From Bin87 sp963665395 (GTDB lineage: Bacteria > Chloroflexota > Dehalococcoidia > Lucifugimonadales > UBA3495), in NCBI GenBank assembly GCA_963665395.2, contig OY762251.1, positions 806,001 through 870,000 of the forward strand: a DNA stretch of 64,000 nt. The letters run 5' to 3'. The position numbers and the translations under genes are program-made. The notes below the pieces were generated by a model. It was not told the origin of the DNA. It ran no database searches and saw only the letters and a program-made list of their open reading frames with translations. This document shows positions 7,139 through 15,336 of the stretch, piece by piece (the stretch's first letter is position 1; every line of letters starts with the position of its first letter).

Positions 7139-7444
7139 CAAACCAGTCGAGGACGGGCTCCAGCCACTCTGCTTTGTCAACGTAGGAGTCGATGGGTATC
7201 TTATGGAAGCCGATGGCCCGCAGAGCTGGCAATATTGCCACCGCAACGGCGTTGATTTTGGCGCCGTCCACGAGATCAACATCGCCGTCATAAACGACGG
7301 TGACGCGCAGGTTCTCATCGCCCTGCCAGCCAATCATGGGCTCGACCAGGATGGGGTCAAAAGTGATTCCGCTGGGGAAATTGCGGAGCAGGTGCTCGCG
7401 CATGATAGCTTCCACCTGCGGGGGATTTCTGCGGGAATCGCCAT
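7107..7444 (-). CDS. Partner protein of the HEPN gene, with frameshift near its N-terminus
   Basis: A small protein of about 112 residues paired with the HEPN gene. Its core (FDPILVEP, ENLRVTVVYDG, LPALRAIGF) resembles the 96-residue partner of the second HEPN gene at 27598 (FDIIAVEP, RFVTVTFKK, LLEERGF). The open frame runs to 7502, but its first ATG falls inside a TGATAAAAT promoter box, so translation from there is unlikely. The ATG at 7444 gives MAIPAEIP, then needs a one-base shift at the C5 run (7420-7424) to continue as PQVEAIMREHLL. This is either a real frameshift or a homopolymer error. A beta-strand-rich, acidic antitoxin-like role is inferred from pairing only. Confidence 0.55.
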
Positions 7445-7492
7445 GGTGTTCAGTCCTCGGTTCAGTGAGGAGTCGGTGATACTCCAGTCGCG

Positions 7493-7501
7493 ATTTTATC
7501 A
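7493..7501 (-). promoter_or_regulatory. Extended -10 promoter (TGATAAAAT)
   Basis: The box TGATAAAAT fits the TGnTAnAAT pattern seen at five other sites in the window. It lies about 48 bp before the ATG at 7444, which supports that start and a promoter for the partner/HEPN pair. Confidence 0.5.
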
Positions 7502-7515
7502 TCCGTTGCCAAATA

Positions 7516-7541
7516 GGGGGCGAATGGTCATTCGCCTCTAC
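7516..7541. terminator. Hairpin, variant of the palindromic repeat
   Basis: GGGGGCGAATGGTCATTCGC folds into a stem with GCGAATG/CATTCGC arms. It is a diverged copy of the 28-bp palindrome and sits between two minus-strand genes, so it probably ends transcription of the upstream gene. Confidence 0.45.
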
Positions 7542-7567
7542 TGGTTGCCTCGGTGAATATAGGCGAT

Positions 7568-8284
7568 CTACCCGAAGTCAAAGCCAGGCATTTCGTACTG
7601 GATGAGGGTTACGCCAAGTTGGTCGGCCTCGTCGCCGAGCTCGTCGGACCAGCGGGCGTTAGCCACACAGAAGGCTCTGGTGTTGACGCCGGTGAGGTTT
7701 TGCAGCAGGATGGCCTGCCGCCGCGCGTTGTGAATATCCTGCTCGTTGATGGTTACCGAAACCTCGACGACGGCCTGAACCTCCGACTGCTCGCCAATTG
7801 GAGCGCCGCGGCCGACGATGTCAATGACCCTGCCTTGGTCAAACTGCTGACGGGTCAACCTTCCGTCCCGGCGGGCCTGCAAGAGCAGGTTATTGATGTC
7901 GGAACGGTCGGCGAGGGCGATATCCGCGAAAAGGTCAACCATAACGAGTTCGATTTCTTCGGAGCATTTTTCCTCGTATGAATGACCGCGCAGATTGCCC
8001 ATCTGGCCGGCCAGACGCTGCTGGCCTTGCGCCAGAGCGTCCATCCGCCAGTTCGTGCTCTCGCGGAACTCTCTGTTCTCCTCGGCCAGTAGGTTGACCT
8101 GGTCGGCGAGCCGGTCGATCCGTTCAACCAGGCGATGAAACGCCTCCGGCAGCCTGAGGAAGTCTTCCGTGAGCAACTCGCGGAGGACTAATTCCCGGAC
8201 TCGAGGGTCGGCCCGGATTTCACTCGCCAGTTGGCGGGCGATGGACTCCGGCGACAGGCCTTGTTCGGTCAGTTCGGCGCTCAT
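7568..8284 (-). CDS. Coiled-coil protein with DUF3782-like nuclease-fold domain
   Basis: A 238-residue protein. Residues about 40-95 form a coiled coil (LPEAFHRLVERIDRLADQVN, NREFRESTNWRMDALAQ). The C-terminal half has GRVIDIVGRGAPIGEQSEVQ followed by AVVEVSVTINEQDI, a D...E-x-S arrangement like the PD-(D/E)xK nuclease fold seen in DUF3782-type proteins. The last strand pair (NTRAFCVANARWSDEL, LGVTLIQYE) fits the same fold. The family is abundant in Chloroflexota and cyanobacteria, often in multiple copies; its target is unknown. The start ATG at 8284 has no strong ribosome site. It is the first gene of a minus-strand run, but is separated from the next by a hairpin and a promoter. Confidence 0.65.
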   Translation of the reverse strand: MSAELTEQGLSPESIARQLASEIRADPRVRELVLRELLTEDFLRLPEAFHRLVERIDRLADQVNLLAEENREFRESTNWRMDALAQGQQRLAGQMGNLRGHSYEEKCSEEIELVMVDLFADIALADRSDINNLLLQARRDGRLTRQQFDQGRVIDIVGRGAPIGEQSEVQAVVEVSVTINEQDIHNARRQAILLQNLTGVNTRAFCVANARWSDELGDEADQLGVTLIQYEMPGFDFG

Positions 8285-8397
8285 GGAAATTTCCGATCAG
8301 GCGGGAGGTTACTGGTATCCAGTGTACCATTATCCCGCCGCCAGACGTTTCAATTGCGGCGCCGTGGTCAGTCAGCGGTTGAACGCGCCAATCTCAA

Positions 8398-8430
8398 AAT
8401 ACGGGGGCGACACACGATGCGTCGCCCCTG
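8398..8430. terminator. Hairpin with GGGGCGAC / GTCGCCCC arms
   Basis: An imperfect palindrome (GGGGCGACACACGATG, then CGTCGCCCC) lies just downstream of the NHL-repeat gene's stop, read on the minus strand. It probably acts as terminator for that gene. The gap 8285-8456 holds nothing else. Confidence 0.45.
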
Positions 8431-8456
8431 CCCTGGCCGCATTCGACCTGGCTACT

Positions 8457-9404
8457 TTAAGCCCGGGCATACTTGGAGAAGCTCCGCAGCTCTTGCGGCG
8501 GGTCCATGTGGCTGCCGCGAATGGTGTAGGACACTTCCGACACGTACACGGCTCCGGTGCTGTCCACGGCGATGCCGTGGGGCGCGATGAACTGGCCGGC
8601 GCCCTCGCCCTCTTCCGGCGCCCCGAAGACGCAGACCCGGTTGCCGTCCCGGTCGTAGATGGTGACCCGGTGGCCCAGGCCCGGCGCGTCATCTACTCCG
8701 CCCATGCCGTTGAGCTCGCCCACGTAGATGTGGCCGCCCCAGTACACCATGGCGTCCGGCCGGTGGATGTTGCTCCACATGGTCAGGAAGGTGCCATCGG
8801 TGTCGAAGAGCTGGATGCGGTGGCACTCCCGGTCCACCACATACACCCGTTCGTCCTCGTCGAAGGCGATGTTGTGAGGGCGGATGAACTGGCCGGCGTC
8901 GATGCCCGGCTCGCCCCAGGAGAACCGGTACTCCCCTTCGGCGGTGTACACGTGGATGCGCGAGTTTCCGTAGCCGTCGGAGATGTAGATGTCTCCGTTG
9001 CTGGGGCGGATGGCCGCCGAGGTGGGCCGGTTGAAGGGCTGGCCGCTCCAGCGGGGCGCCGGGTGGTTCTTCTCGCCGATTTCCATCAGCTTCTCGCCGG
9101 TCACGCTGAACTTCTGGATGGTGTGGATACCGTCATCGGCGGCCAGCAGGGTGTCGTCGGCTTCGCTGTAATACAGGCCGTGCGTGCGGTTCTCGCTGAA
9201 GTGGCCCTGTCCGAAGGACCGCTCAAAGTTGCCGTCCTTGTCGAAGACCATGATGGGATGCTCGCCGCGGGTGAGGATGAACACGCGGTCGTTGCCGTCC
9301 ACGGCCACGCCGGGGCACTCCAGCAGCCGCATACCTTCCGGCAGCTTCAGCCAGTCCTCCACGAAGGTGTATTGAAAATCTCCCTGGCCATAAACTTCAG
9401 GCAT
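8457..9404 (-). CDS. NHL-repeat protein, peptidyl-hydroxyglycine amidating lyase-like
   Basis: A 315-residue six-bladed beta-propeller built from NHL repeats. Blades are marked by recurring GVAVDGNDRVFILTRGEHPI, RPTSAAIRPSNGDIYISDGY, RPHNIAFDEDERVYVVDREC and APHGIAVDSTGAVYVSEVS, each followed by a strand with FDxDG or YDRDG. This layout is that of the lyase domain of peptidylglycine alpha-amidating enzymes and of many environmental bacterial homologues of unknown substrate. No signal peptide is seen, so a cytosolic location is likely, and the name should not be taken as proof of lyase activity. A good GGAGAAA ribosome site precedes the ATG at 9404. Confidence 0.8.
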   Translation of the reverse strand: MPEVYGQGDFQYTFVEDWLKLPEGMRLLECPGVAVDGNDRVFILTRGEHPIMVFDKDGNFERSFGQGHFSENRTHGLYYSEADDTLLAADDGIHTIQKFSVTGEKLMEIGEKNHPAPRWSGQPFNRPTSAAIRPSNGDIYISDGYGNSRIHVYTAEGEYRFSWGEPGIDAGQFIRPHNIAFDEDERVYVVDRECHRIQLFDTDGTFLTMWSNIHRPDAMVYWGGHIYVGELNGMGGVDDAPGLGHRVTIYDRDGNRVCVFGAPEEGEGAGQFIAPHGIAVDSTGAVYVSEVSYTIRGSHMDPPQELRSFSKYARA

Positions 9405-9447
9405 GATTGTTTCTCCTTATCCGATGTGCGTTGAACCAATCACGGTC

Positions 9448-9545
9448 GTCATTCCCGCGAAAGTCGCAGATGCGCCTTTGGCGTGCGGGAAGCCAGACCG
9501 CGCTTGCGGCATATAATACCGGATTCCGGCTTTCGTCGGAATGAC
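9448..9545. repeat. REP-like inverted element
   Basis: CGTCATTCCCGCGAAAGTCG faces GGCTTTCGTCGGAATGACG across about 60 bp. It is a member of the same CGTCATTCC-type family as the cores of MITE-C and MITE-D and separates the NHL and SDR genes. Confidence 0.55.
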
Positions 9546-9555
9546 GAGGGCCATT

Positions 9556-10332
9556 TCACTGGGCAACACACCCGCCGTCAATGACCAACTCCGCGCCCGT
9601 CACAAAGGACGCCTCGTCGGAGGCCAGGTACAGCACACCGTAGGCCACCTCTATGGGATGCGCCCGCCGGCCGAGGGGCACCAACGCCAGCCGCTGCGCC
9701 GCCACCTCTGGGTCATCGTAAGTGGACGCGCTCATGGGCGTCATGATTGGCCCGGGATGCACCGAGTTGCAGCGGATGCCCTCGCCGGCGTACTGGATGG
9801 CCGTGGCCTTGGTGAACAGGCGCACCGCTCCCTTGGATGCGTTGTACGGGTGGGATCGCGACCAGGCTCCCGACAGGCCGGCGATGGACGATATGTTGAT
9901 GATGGAACCTCCCCCGGCGCGACGCATGGCGGGGATGGCCGCCTTCGTGCCGAGGAAGACACCCTTTGAGTTCACGTCCATCACCCGGTCCCACTGCTCT
10001 TCGCTGGTGTCTTCCAGAGGTATATTTCGCGCGCCTCCCTCAACGGAAATGCTGATGCCGGCGTTGTTCACCAGCGCGTCCAGCTTGCCGTAGCGTTCCT
10101 CGGCCAGCGCAACGATAGCCTGCCAGTCGGCCTCGCTGGTAACGTCCAGGTGAGCATAGGCGACGTCCAGGCCTTCGGCCCGGCCGTCGGCCTCAACCTG
10201 CTGGCCCAGGTCGTCCCGGATGTCGCCGAAGACCACCTTTGCGCCCTCGGCGGCGAAGAGCCTGACTTCCTCGGCGCCCATGCCCCGCGCGCCGCCGCTG
10301 ATGATGGCTACCTTGCCGTCCATTCGGCCCAT
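9556..10332 (-). CDS. Short-chain dehydrogenase/reductase (SDR)
   Basis: A 258-residue classical SDR oxidoreductase that uses NAD(P)H to interconvert an alcohol and a ketone. The nucleotide-binding motif SGGARGMG follows the first strand, NNAG is at LVNNAGIS, and the catalytic Ser (IINISSIAG) and Tyr-x3-Lys (YNASK) are present. The C-terminus ASFVTGAELVIDGG is the usual one. The start at 10332 is set by AGGAGGCGC directly upstream; the longer frame from 10449 is not family-like. Acidic residues after the second strand (VFGDIRDD) favour NAD over NADP. Substrate unknown. It is flanked by repeats and is probably monocistronic. Confidence 0.9.
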   Translation of the reverse strand: MGRMDGKVAIISGGARGMGAEEVRLFAAEGAKVVFGDIRDDLGQQVEADGRAEGLDVAYAHLDVTSEADWQAIVALAEERYGKLDALVNNAGISISVEGGARNIPLEDTSEEQWDRVMDVNSKGVFLGTKAAIPAMRRAGGGSIINISSIAGLSGAWSRSHPYNASKGAVRLFTKATAIQYAGEGIRCNSVHPGPIMTPMSASTYDDPEVAAQRLALVPLGRRAHPIEVAYGVLYLASDEASFVTGAELVIDGGCVAQ

Positions 10333-10511
10333 GATGCGCCTCCTGTGGAAAGCCGGCGGTTCACTGCGCCGGCAGGTTTTCGTCGATGACGGTTTGCAGT
10401 TGTTCAACTCGGTAGTGTGGCAATTCCGACCGCATCTTGCAACAGCCACGCCAGAGTTGACAACGACCGAATTGCCGCCGGATAATCGTCCCGACAGAAG
10501 GAGCGATTAAA

Positions 10512-10901
10512 GTGGAAAACGCTTTGGAAATTACCATCATCGGCGTGCTGGGCGGTATCGTCGCGGCGCTGATCGCCGTCGGGGGTGTCGGTTTTTTCTG
10601 GCTGGCCGGCAGGATTGACCGGCTCACTGAGCAGAACAACGCGACCCACAAAGAGCTCAGCGAGAAAATTGACCAGTCCCACAAAGAGCTCAGTGAGAAA
10701 ATCGACTTGGCGATTGGTCAACTCAGGGAAGACTTTACCCGTCAGTTGGAGCAGGTGAAAGCCGAAATCATCAATGCCCTGCTCCACCATTCCCATCCCG
10801 AACCCGGCGGCCCGCCCGTATTCACTGTCCCGCCCCCGGTAGTCCCGCCCGACTCGCTGCCTCAGGAGACGGAACCCACGCCGGCGCCGGCCGACAACTG
10901 A
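10512..10901 (+). CDS. Small membrane-anchored coiled-coil protein
   Basis: A 129-residue protein with one N-terminal transmembrane helix (IGVLGGIVAALIAVGGVGFF), a coiled coil with two near-identical heptad blocks (HKELSEKIDQS, HKELSEKIDLA) and a Pro-rich tail (PVFTVPPPVVPPD). It starts with GTG, preceded by AAGGAG. The layout resembles small LapA-like or phage-spanin-like proteins, but no family can be named. Tail and repeats suggest a scaffold or tether role. It is transcribed divergently from the SDR gene. Confidence 0.6.
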   Translation: MENALEITIIGVLGGIVAALIAVGGVGFFWLAGRIDRLTEQNNATHKELSEKIDQSHKELSEKIDLAIGQLREDFTRQLEQVKAEIINALLHHSHPEPGGPPVFTVPPPVVPPDSLPQETEPTPAPADN

Positions 10902-10903
10902 CC

Positions 10904-11284
10904 CTAGGCCGCCGCGTTGCTGTCGTCCATGAACATCCCCACCACGTTGCCCTCGGTGTCGCGGAAGTTGGCGAACCAGCCCACGCCGGGAATGGCCGTG
11001 CGGGGCGTCACGATTTCGCAACCCGCCGTCGTTACTTTGACAACGTAGGCGTCCAAATCATCCACGCCGATTACCACCAGAGTTCCGCCGAAATTGACCG
11101 CCGACCCGCGGGCGATGAGCGCGCCGCCGATGCCGTAGGGTTCGTCGTCCCCGCCGGTTTCCTGTAGGTAGTATTCCTCCGGCCCATCCCACTTGCGGGA
11201 CTGCCAGCCGAACACGTCGGCGTAGAACTGGTTGGCACGGTCGGCGTCGTCAAAGGGGAGTTCGAAATGAACTATCTTCGGCAT
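10904..11284 (-). CDS. VOC-superfamily (glyoxalase-like) protein
   Basis: A 126-residue protein made of two beta-alpha-beta-beta-beta modules. The first begins IVHFELPFDDADRANQFYAD with the FYxxVFGW turn usual for the family; the second carries DDLDAYVVKVTTAGCEIVTP and ends with FRDTEGNVVGMF. His6 and Glu-rich positions could bind a metal, but the complete triad cannot be fixed by eye. Homologues of this length are annotated as VOC family or glyoxalase/bleomycin-resistance-like proteins with varied roles. It converges on the coiled-coil gene, with two bases between the stops. Confidence 0.85.
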   Translation of the reverse strand: MPKIVHFELPFDDADRANQFYADVFGWQSRKWDGPEEYYLQETGGDDEPYGIGGALIARGSAVNFGGTLVVIGVDDLDAYVVKVTTAGCEIVTPRTAIPGVGWFANFRDTEGNVVGMFMDDSNAAA

Positions 11285-11315
11285 AGTTTCTCCGGTTAGG
11301 TGTTTCAGCGACTAC

Positions 11316-11343
11316 GTAGGGGCGAATAATTATTCGCCCCTAC
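11316..11343. repeat. 28-bp palindrome, intergenic copy
   Basis: Perfect copy of the 28-bp palindrome, between the GMC oxidoreductase gene and the VOC gene, 14 bp after the GMC stop (minus strand). A terminator role for the GMC transcript is plausible. Confidence 0.75.
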
Positions 11344-11357
11344 ACCGTCTATGCAAG

Positions 11358-12953
11358 TCAGGCAATGGCCGACGACCCCTCGCCCTTCAAGTAATCGGCC
11401 GCGCGCAGCGCTAACGCCTGGATCGTCGTGGTGGGGTTGATGCAGGCGCCGGTGGTGAAGATGCTGCCGTCGATTATGAACAGGTTGGGCACGTCGTGGG
11501 CGCGGCCCCAGCGGTCCACCACCGAGCGAGCGGGGTCGGTTCCCATGCGGGCGGTGCCCAGCAGATGCCAGCCGGCGTTGCGCCGCAGCCGCGACGATAT
11601 GACCCGCTTGGCCCCGGCCGCCTCCAAAACCTCGGTGGCGCGGGCGATGCCGTGGTCCAAAATGGCCCAGGTGTTGTCGCTGACGGTGTAGTCAATCTTG
11701 GGCGCGGGGATGCCGTCGCCGTCGGTGAGCGTCGGGTCAAGGGTTACGCGGTTGTGCTCTTCGGGCAGGTCTTCGGTCATAATGACGATGCCCATCTGGT
11801 GGCGGAACCGCTCGCCGAAGTCCCGGTGGTGTCCCTCGCCCCACTGGACCTGCTGCCCGACCAGGCCGCCGAGGGCCAGCTGCAAGGGCGCGCCGCCCAC
11901 GTTGGAAATCTGCATATCGTAGCCGCGCACGAAGCCCCGGCGCAGGTCGGTCTCGTAGAACTCCTGGCTCAGCATGGACGAACCGCGCGGGCCATCATCC
12001 GGCCCCAGGTCTTCATCGAACAGGCCGAGGACGTAGCCGCAGGGGTGGTGCATCAGGTTGCGCCCCACCTGTCCGCTGCTGTTGGCCAGACCGTCGGGGA
12101 ACAATGCGCTCTTTGAGTTCAGCAGCAGCCGGGACGTGCCGATGCCGTTGCCGGCCAGCACGACGACTTTGGCGTACTGCGCTTGCAGGTTGCCGTTGCG
12201 GTCATAATATGACGCGCCGGTGGCCCGACCCGTATCGTCCACCAGGATCTCGCGCACCCGGGCGTGGGTGATGAGCCGGGCTCCCTGTTTCAACGCCCCC
12301 GGCCAGAAGATGATGTCGCTGCTGGACGGGGAACGCAGGTACTCGCCCACGTCGGCCTGGCGGCCATCGTACACGGTGGAGTTGATGGCGTTGTCCGACG
12401 ACCACCAGTGCCAACCCAGTTGGTTGAAAGCGCGGGCCAGTTTCTCGCCGCCCGGGCCGATGGGCAACGGCGGCGTGGGCCGGGCCGGCTTGGGCGGGTA
12501 GGCCGGGTCGCCCTGCAAGCCGCTGACGCCGTGGGCGCGGTCGTTCTGGTCGTAGTAGGGTTCCAGCTCAAAGTAGTCCATGGGCCAGTCGTCGGCCACG
12601 CCGTCCAGCGACTTCAGCCGGAAGTCCGACGGATGGAATCGAGGGAAGTGAGAACCCCAGTGGATGGTGCTGCCGCCCACGGCGTTGTACATATAGGGAG
12701 CGATGGGCGTGTCATCCTCGTTGACCGGATAGTCCTCCGGCAGCCCGCGGAAGTTGGGGTTGGGATGGAAGTCGGTCTGCCAGTGCAGTTGCGCCTGCGG
12801 CTCGCTGACCGGAAAGGCGTTCAGCGGCACCCAGCCGCCCTGCTCCAGGCACACCACCTTGACGCCGGCCTGGGTCAGGCTCCAGGTAAATGCCCCGCCG
12901 GAAGCGCCGGCCCCGATAACGAGAACGTCGGCAATGTCGTGTTTGCTGCCCAT
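11358..12953 (-). CDS. GMC-family FAD-dependent oxidoreductase
   Basis: A 531-residue flavoprotein of the glucose-methanol-choline family. The FAD dinucleotide motif is at residues 11-18 (VIGAGASGGA); the GSTIHWGSHFPRF segment around residue 93 is the usual second FAD contact. Near the C-terminus come NAGWHLLGTARMGTDP, supplying the catalytic His, and INPTTTIQALALRAADYL, with the matching Asn. It oxidises an alcohol or sugar and passes electrons to oxygen or a carrier; the substrate cannot be read from sequence. The GWHLLGTARMG form is that of gluconate/choline-type bacterial GMC dehydrogenases. Start ATG at 12953, with a GGAG-type site. No cytochrome partner is adjacent. Confidence 0.9.
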   Translation of the reverse strand: MGSKHDIADVLVIGAGASGGAFTWSLTQAGVKVVCLEQGGWVPLNAFPVSEPQAQLHWQTDFHPNPNFRGLPEDYPVNEDDTPIAPYMYNAVGGSTIHWGSHFPRFHPSDFRLKSLDGVADDWPMDYFELEPYYDQNDRAHGVSGLQGDPAYPPKPARPTPPLPIGPGGEKLARAFNQLGWHWWSSDNAINSTVYDGRQADVGEYLRSPSSSDIIFWPGALKQGARLITHARVREILVDDTGRATGASYYDRNGNLQAQYAKVVVLAGNGIGTSRLLLNSKSALFPDGLANSSGQVGRNLMHHPCGYVLGLFDEDLGPDDGPRGSSMLSQEFYETDLRRGFVRGYDMQISNVGGAPLQLALGGLVGQQVQWGEGHHRDFGERFRHQMGIVIMTEDLPEEHNRVTLDPTLTDGDGIPAPKIDYTVSDNTWAILDHGIARATEVLEAAGAKRVISSRLRRNAGWHLLGTARMGTDPARSVVDRWGRAHDVPNLFIIDGSIFTTGACINPTTTIQALALRAADYLKGEGSSAIA

Positions 12954-13040
12954 GGGTGTTTGCTCCTGTGGGTAGTCAAAATGGAGGGAAGTTGCGGCGC
13001 ATTATACGCCGGCGGCGGTCGGTTGGGTAATGCGACGGAG

Positions 13041-13334
13041 CAACTATCCCAGGACGATTGCAAAGTCGGCGGAACCTCCTGATCCGCTCATCCTGAGCTT
13101 GTCGAAGGATGGCTTGACCAGAGTAGCGCATGGTTCGACAGGCTCACCATGAGCGGAGGTACAAGGACTTTGCAATCGTCCTGGCAACTATCCAGGGCTT
13201 GTGCAAAGTCACCACGTAACCCTTTCCCGCTCATCCTGAGCTTGTCGAAGGATGCTCATTGCAATCGACAAATGGTTCGACAGGCTCACCATGAGCGTAT
13301 GACAAGGGACTTTGCACAAGCCCTGGCAACTATC
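13041..13334. mobile_element. Two adjacent MITEs sharing the same target site
   Basis: The 8-bp sequence CAACTATC occurs three times (13041-13048, 13185-13192, 13327-13334) and separates two related miniature elements. The first (13049-13184) ends in CCAGGACGATTGCAAAGTC and its complement; the second (13193-13326) in CAGGGCTTGTGCAAAGTC and its complement. Both contain the CTCATCCTGAGCTTGTCGAA / GTTCGACAGGCTCACCATGA pair known as a dispersed repeat in many environmental genomes. No gene is present from 12954 to 13573. Confidence 0.8.
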
Positions 13335-13573
13335 TGGTGCGGGATCTAGGGTCTGTTAACGAATGGTCTGCGCAGAGGGGCACCACCACCATACCGCACT
13401 TGAATCGGAAATATCCAGCTGCCAATTGCCGTAATTGATGTCGGAATAAGCCCCTCAGCCTGGGGCAGATTGCCCCAGAAACGCAACGTTCGACCAGCCG
13501 GTCAATTTTCACCGCCGCCCAACACGACAGCGAAAATGACCAGCGCAGTCGGAACTGCTTTCAAAGTACGCCG

Positions 13574-14608
13574 CTACACGTACGGCGAAGTGCGAAGGTT
13601 CCCTCCCTTCGTCCTCCTTTGCCAAGTCACCAGGTGGAATGCCGCGCAGAAGGTGTGAGCATACTTGCAGTACCGCGTCGCCAAACCACGGAACTCTTTG
13701 AGGTCGCCGAACCCGTTCTCCACCAAGTGCCGGCCCTTGTACTTCTTCTTGTCGTACGGCAACGGATTTTTCCGGTTGCTCTTCCACGGAATGGTGACCG
13801 TGATACCCAGGTTGGCCAGAAACTCACGCACAGCGTCAGTGTCGAAAGCCTTGTCCCCGATCAATTCCTCAATTTCGGTCACATCAACATCGGCCAACAG
13901 CGCCTGCAACTGCCGCGCCTCAGCCGCGTTGCCGGGCACAAGGGAAAATGTGACCAACCTCCCTTGCCGGTCGACCAGCGCCATCAGTTTGGTGTTCAAA
14001 CCTCCCTTCGTCATTCCTATCGCCTGCACGACCCTGCTCTCCTCAGGGGTAAGCCCGTTGCGCAACGCGCCGGTCGCGTGCTGATGGACCTTGACGAACG
14101 TACCGTCCACCATCACCACCCGCAGATCCCACTCCTTCGCAAGGGAAAGGAACATCATAAAAAACACGCCTCTGCGCACCCATCGACGGAACGTTTGGTA
14201 AATGTTCAACCATTCACCGAAGTCCTCATGAAGATCACGCCATGGAGCCCCGGTCCGGAATATCCACAGCATACCTTCCAGCTTTTCCCGGTTGTTCCGG
14301 GCATTCCGCCCAGCCTTCCCGCGCTCGCCGTAAACAAAGCGCTTGGCGAGTTTCCACTGCCGATCAGTCAACATCCGCCTGGGACCACGCTTCTTCCTCG
14401 TACCGCACTTGTCGTGCTTCCGCCAGGGTTTCGCCCGATGGCGGCCCGTGCAACCGCATTGCGGGCAACTTTCCGTTGCGCTATCATCCTCGCGAACCTG
14501 CTCGCGTACGCCCGTGAGGGGTTCTGGGGCCGCGGTGTAGGGTCCAATCTCCCGCGGCTCTGTCCGTTTTAACTTGGGCTTGCCAAAGCCCGACGCTTTC
14601 TTCGCCAT
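13574..14608 (-). CDS. IS5-type DDE transposase
   Basis: A 344-residue transposase with an N-terminal CPQCGCTGRH zinc-finger-like insert, the helix-turn-helix RMLTDRQWKLAKRFVYGE, the GAPWRDL motif and a full DDE triad: Asp in VVMVDGTFVKVHQHATGA, Asp in LIGDKAFD and Glu in GRHLVENGFGDLKEF (Y-x2-R-x3-E-x6-K-like). The start is the ATG at 14608, with GGGAGGTGAAGCG upstream; the frame to 14722 has no such signal. Terminal inverted repeats could not be located with confidence; a candidate left end GGGTCTGTTAACGAATGG is near 13350, but no match was found on the other side. The frame is intact, so the enzyme may be active or recently so. Confidence 0.85.
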   Translation of the reverse strand: MAKKASGFGKPKLKRTEPREIGPYTAAPEPLTGVREQVREDDSATESCPQCGCTGRHRAKPWRKHDKCGTRKKRGPRRMLTDRQWKLAKRFVYGERGKAGRNARNNREKLEGMLWIFRTGAPWRDLHEDFGEWLNIYQTFRRWVRRGVFFMMFLSLAKEWDLRVVMVDGTFVKVHQHATGALRNGLTPEESRVVQAIGMTKGGLNTKLMALVDRQGRLVTFSLVPGNAAEARQLQALLADVDVTEIEELIGDKAFDTDAVREFLANLGITVTIPWKSNRKNPLPYDKKKYKGRHLVENGFGDLKEFRGLATRYCKYAHTFCAAFHLVTWQRRTKGGNLRTSPYV

Positions 14609-15180
14609 CGCTTCACCTCCCGCAAGGAAAGAGCAAGCATCACCGGGCAGAAGAAAAGCCGGAGGCGCGAGCGGCAAAAACCGCTGCCTCCAGCTACGGC
14701 GCGAACTCTGGACACGTCGCAAGGGACAACCCGCGAACCATCAGGGGTACGCCAGACTTCCGCGGGAATCGCGGTGAAAACCGCTTTACGAGCGTGTAGC
14801 GTTACGCTATTATCGGATGCGCGCACGAGGATGACCGTCCGAGTGATGCACCACACCAGCCGCTGGTCGCACCCAGCGGCTGGCCGCATTTGTCAGCCAG
14901 AACCTCGGTCAGAGGCGACTTCGGAACCCGCTTGTCAGGGACATTAAAACGTCTGATGTCCACTGACAATCTGCTTCCGCCGAAACCCCTCAAAGGTCCG
15001 TCTGACTGCCCACCATTATAAACATTGGGGAAAACGAATGCAAGGGACATCTACCGCTGTTGCAAGTATAGAATGCAGGAAAATCACGCCGACGCTTTTA
15101 CGGTTTGGTATAATGCTTGTCAGCGGTGGCGCAAAACAACACCGAAACACATCACGACGTAGTTGACGACAGGAGGAAAG
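14609..15180. other. Gene-poor gap upstream of the transposase
   Basis: No convincing gene is visible. The left part is probably the upstream end of the IS5-type element. A hairpin CAGCCGCTGG / CCAGCGGCTG lies near 14857-14886, and a TGGTATAAT promoter box lies at 15106-15114, reading toward the zinc-ribbon gene. Confidence 0.4.
15106..15114 (+). promoter_or_regulatory. Extended -10 promoter (TGGTATAAT)
   Basis: TGGTATAAT at 15106-15114 matches a strong extended -10. It precedes the small zinc-ribbon gene by 67 bp and may also drive the helicase/methylase operon beyond it. Confidence 0.5.
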
Positions 15181-15336
15181 ATGGCCCAAATCCTCATCAG
15201 CGGGTTCCGCTGCGAGCGGTGCGAACACGAATGGGTACCGAAGGGAAGCAAGCTCAGCCTGCCCAGAGTTTGCCCGAAGTGCAAGAACCCGAACTGGAAC
15301 ATCCCCAGGCGGGAAACCGCCAAAGCAGTTGCGTAA
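15181..15336 (+). CDS. Small zinc-ribbon protein (51 residues)
   Basis: This short gene has a perfect AGGAGG eight bases before its ATG. It encodes two CxxC knuckles, GFRCERCEHEW and RVCPKCKNPNW, spaced about 20 residues apart, ending in a basic tail (IPRRETAKAVA). Such one-domain zinc ribbons bind nucleic acid or act as small adaptors. It stands at the upstream edge of the helicase/methylase operon, with its own promoter. A decayed second copy lies downstream at 15646-15852 with the same C-terminal motif. Function unknown; a regulatory or DNA-binding role is inference. Confidence 0.65.
   Translation: MAQILISGFRCERCEHEWVPKGSKLSLPRVCPKCKNPNWNIPRRETAKAVA

Noticed and set aside
8169..9434. 421-codon plus-strand frame over the NHL gene
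   Set aside because: Repetitive Val/Ala/Asp/His composition and no ribosome site; the minus strand encodes a clear beta-propeller.
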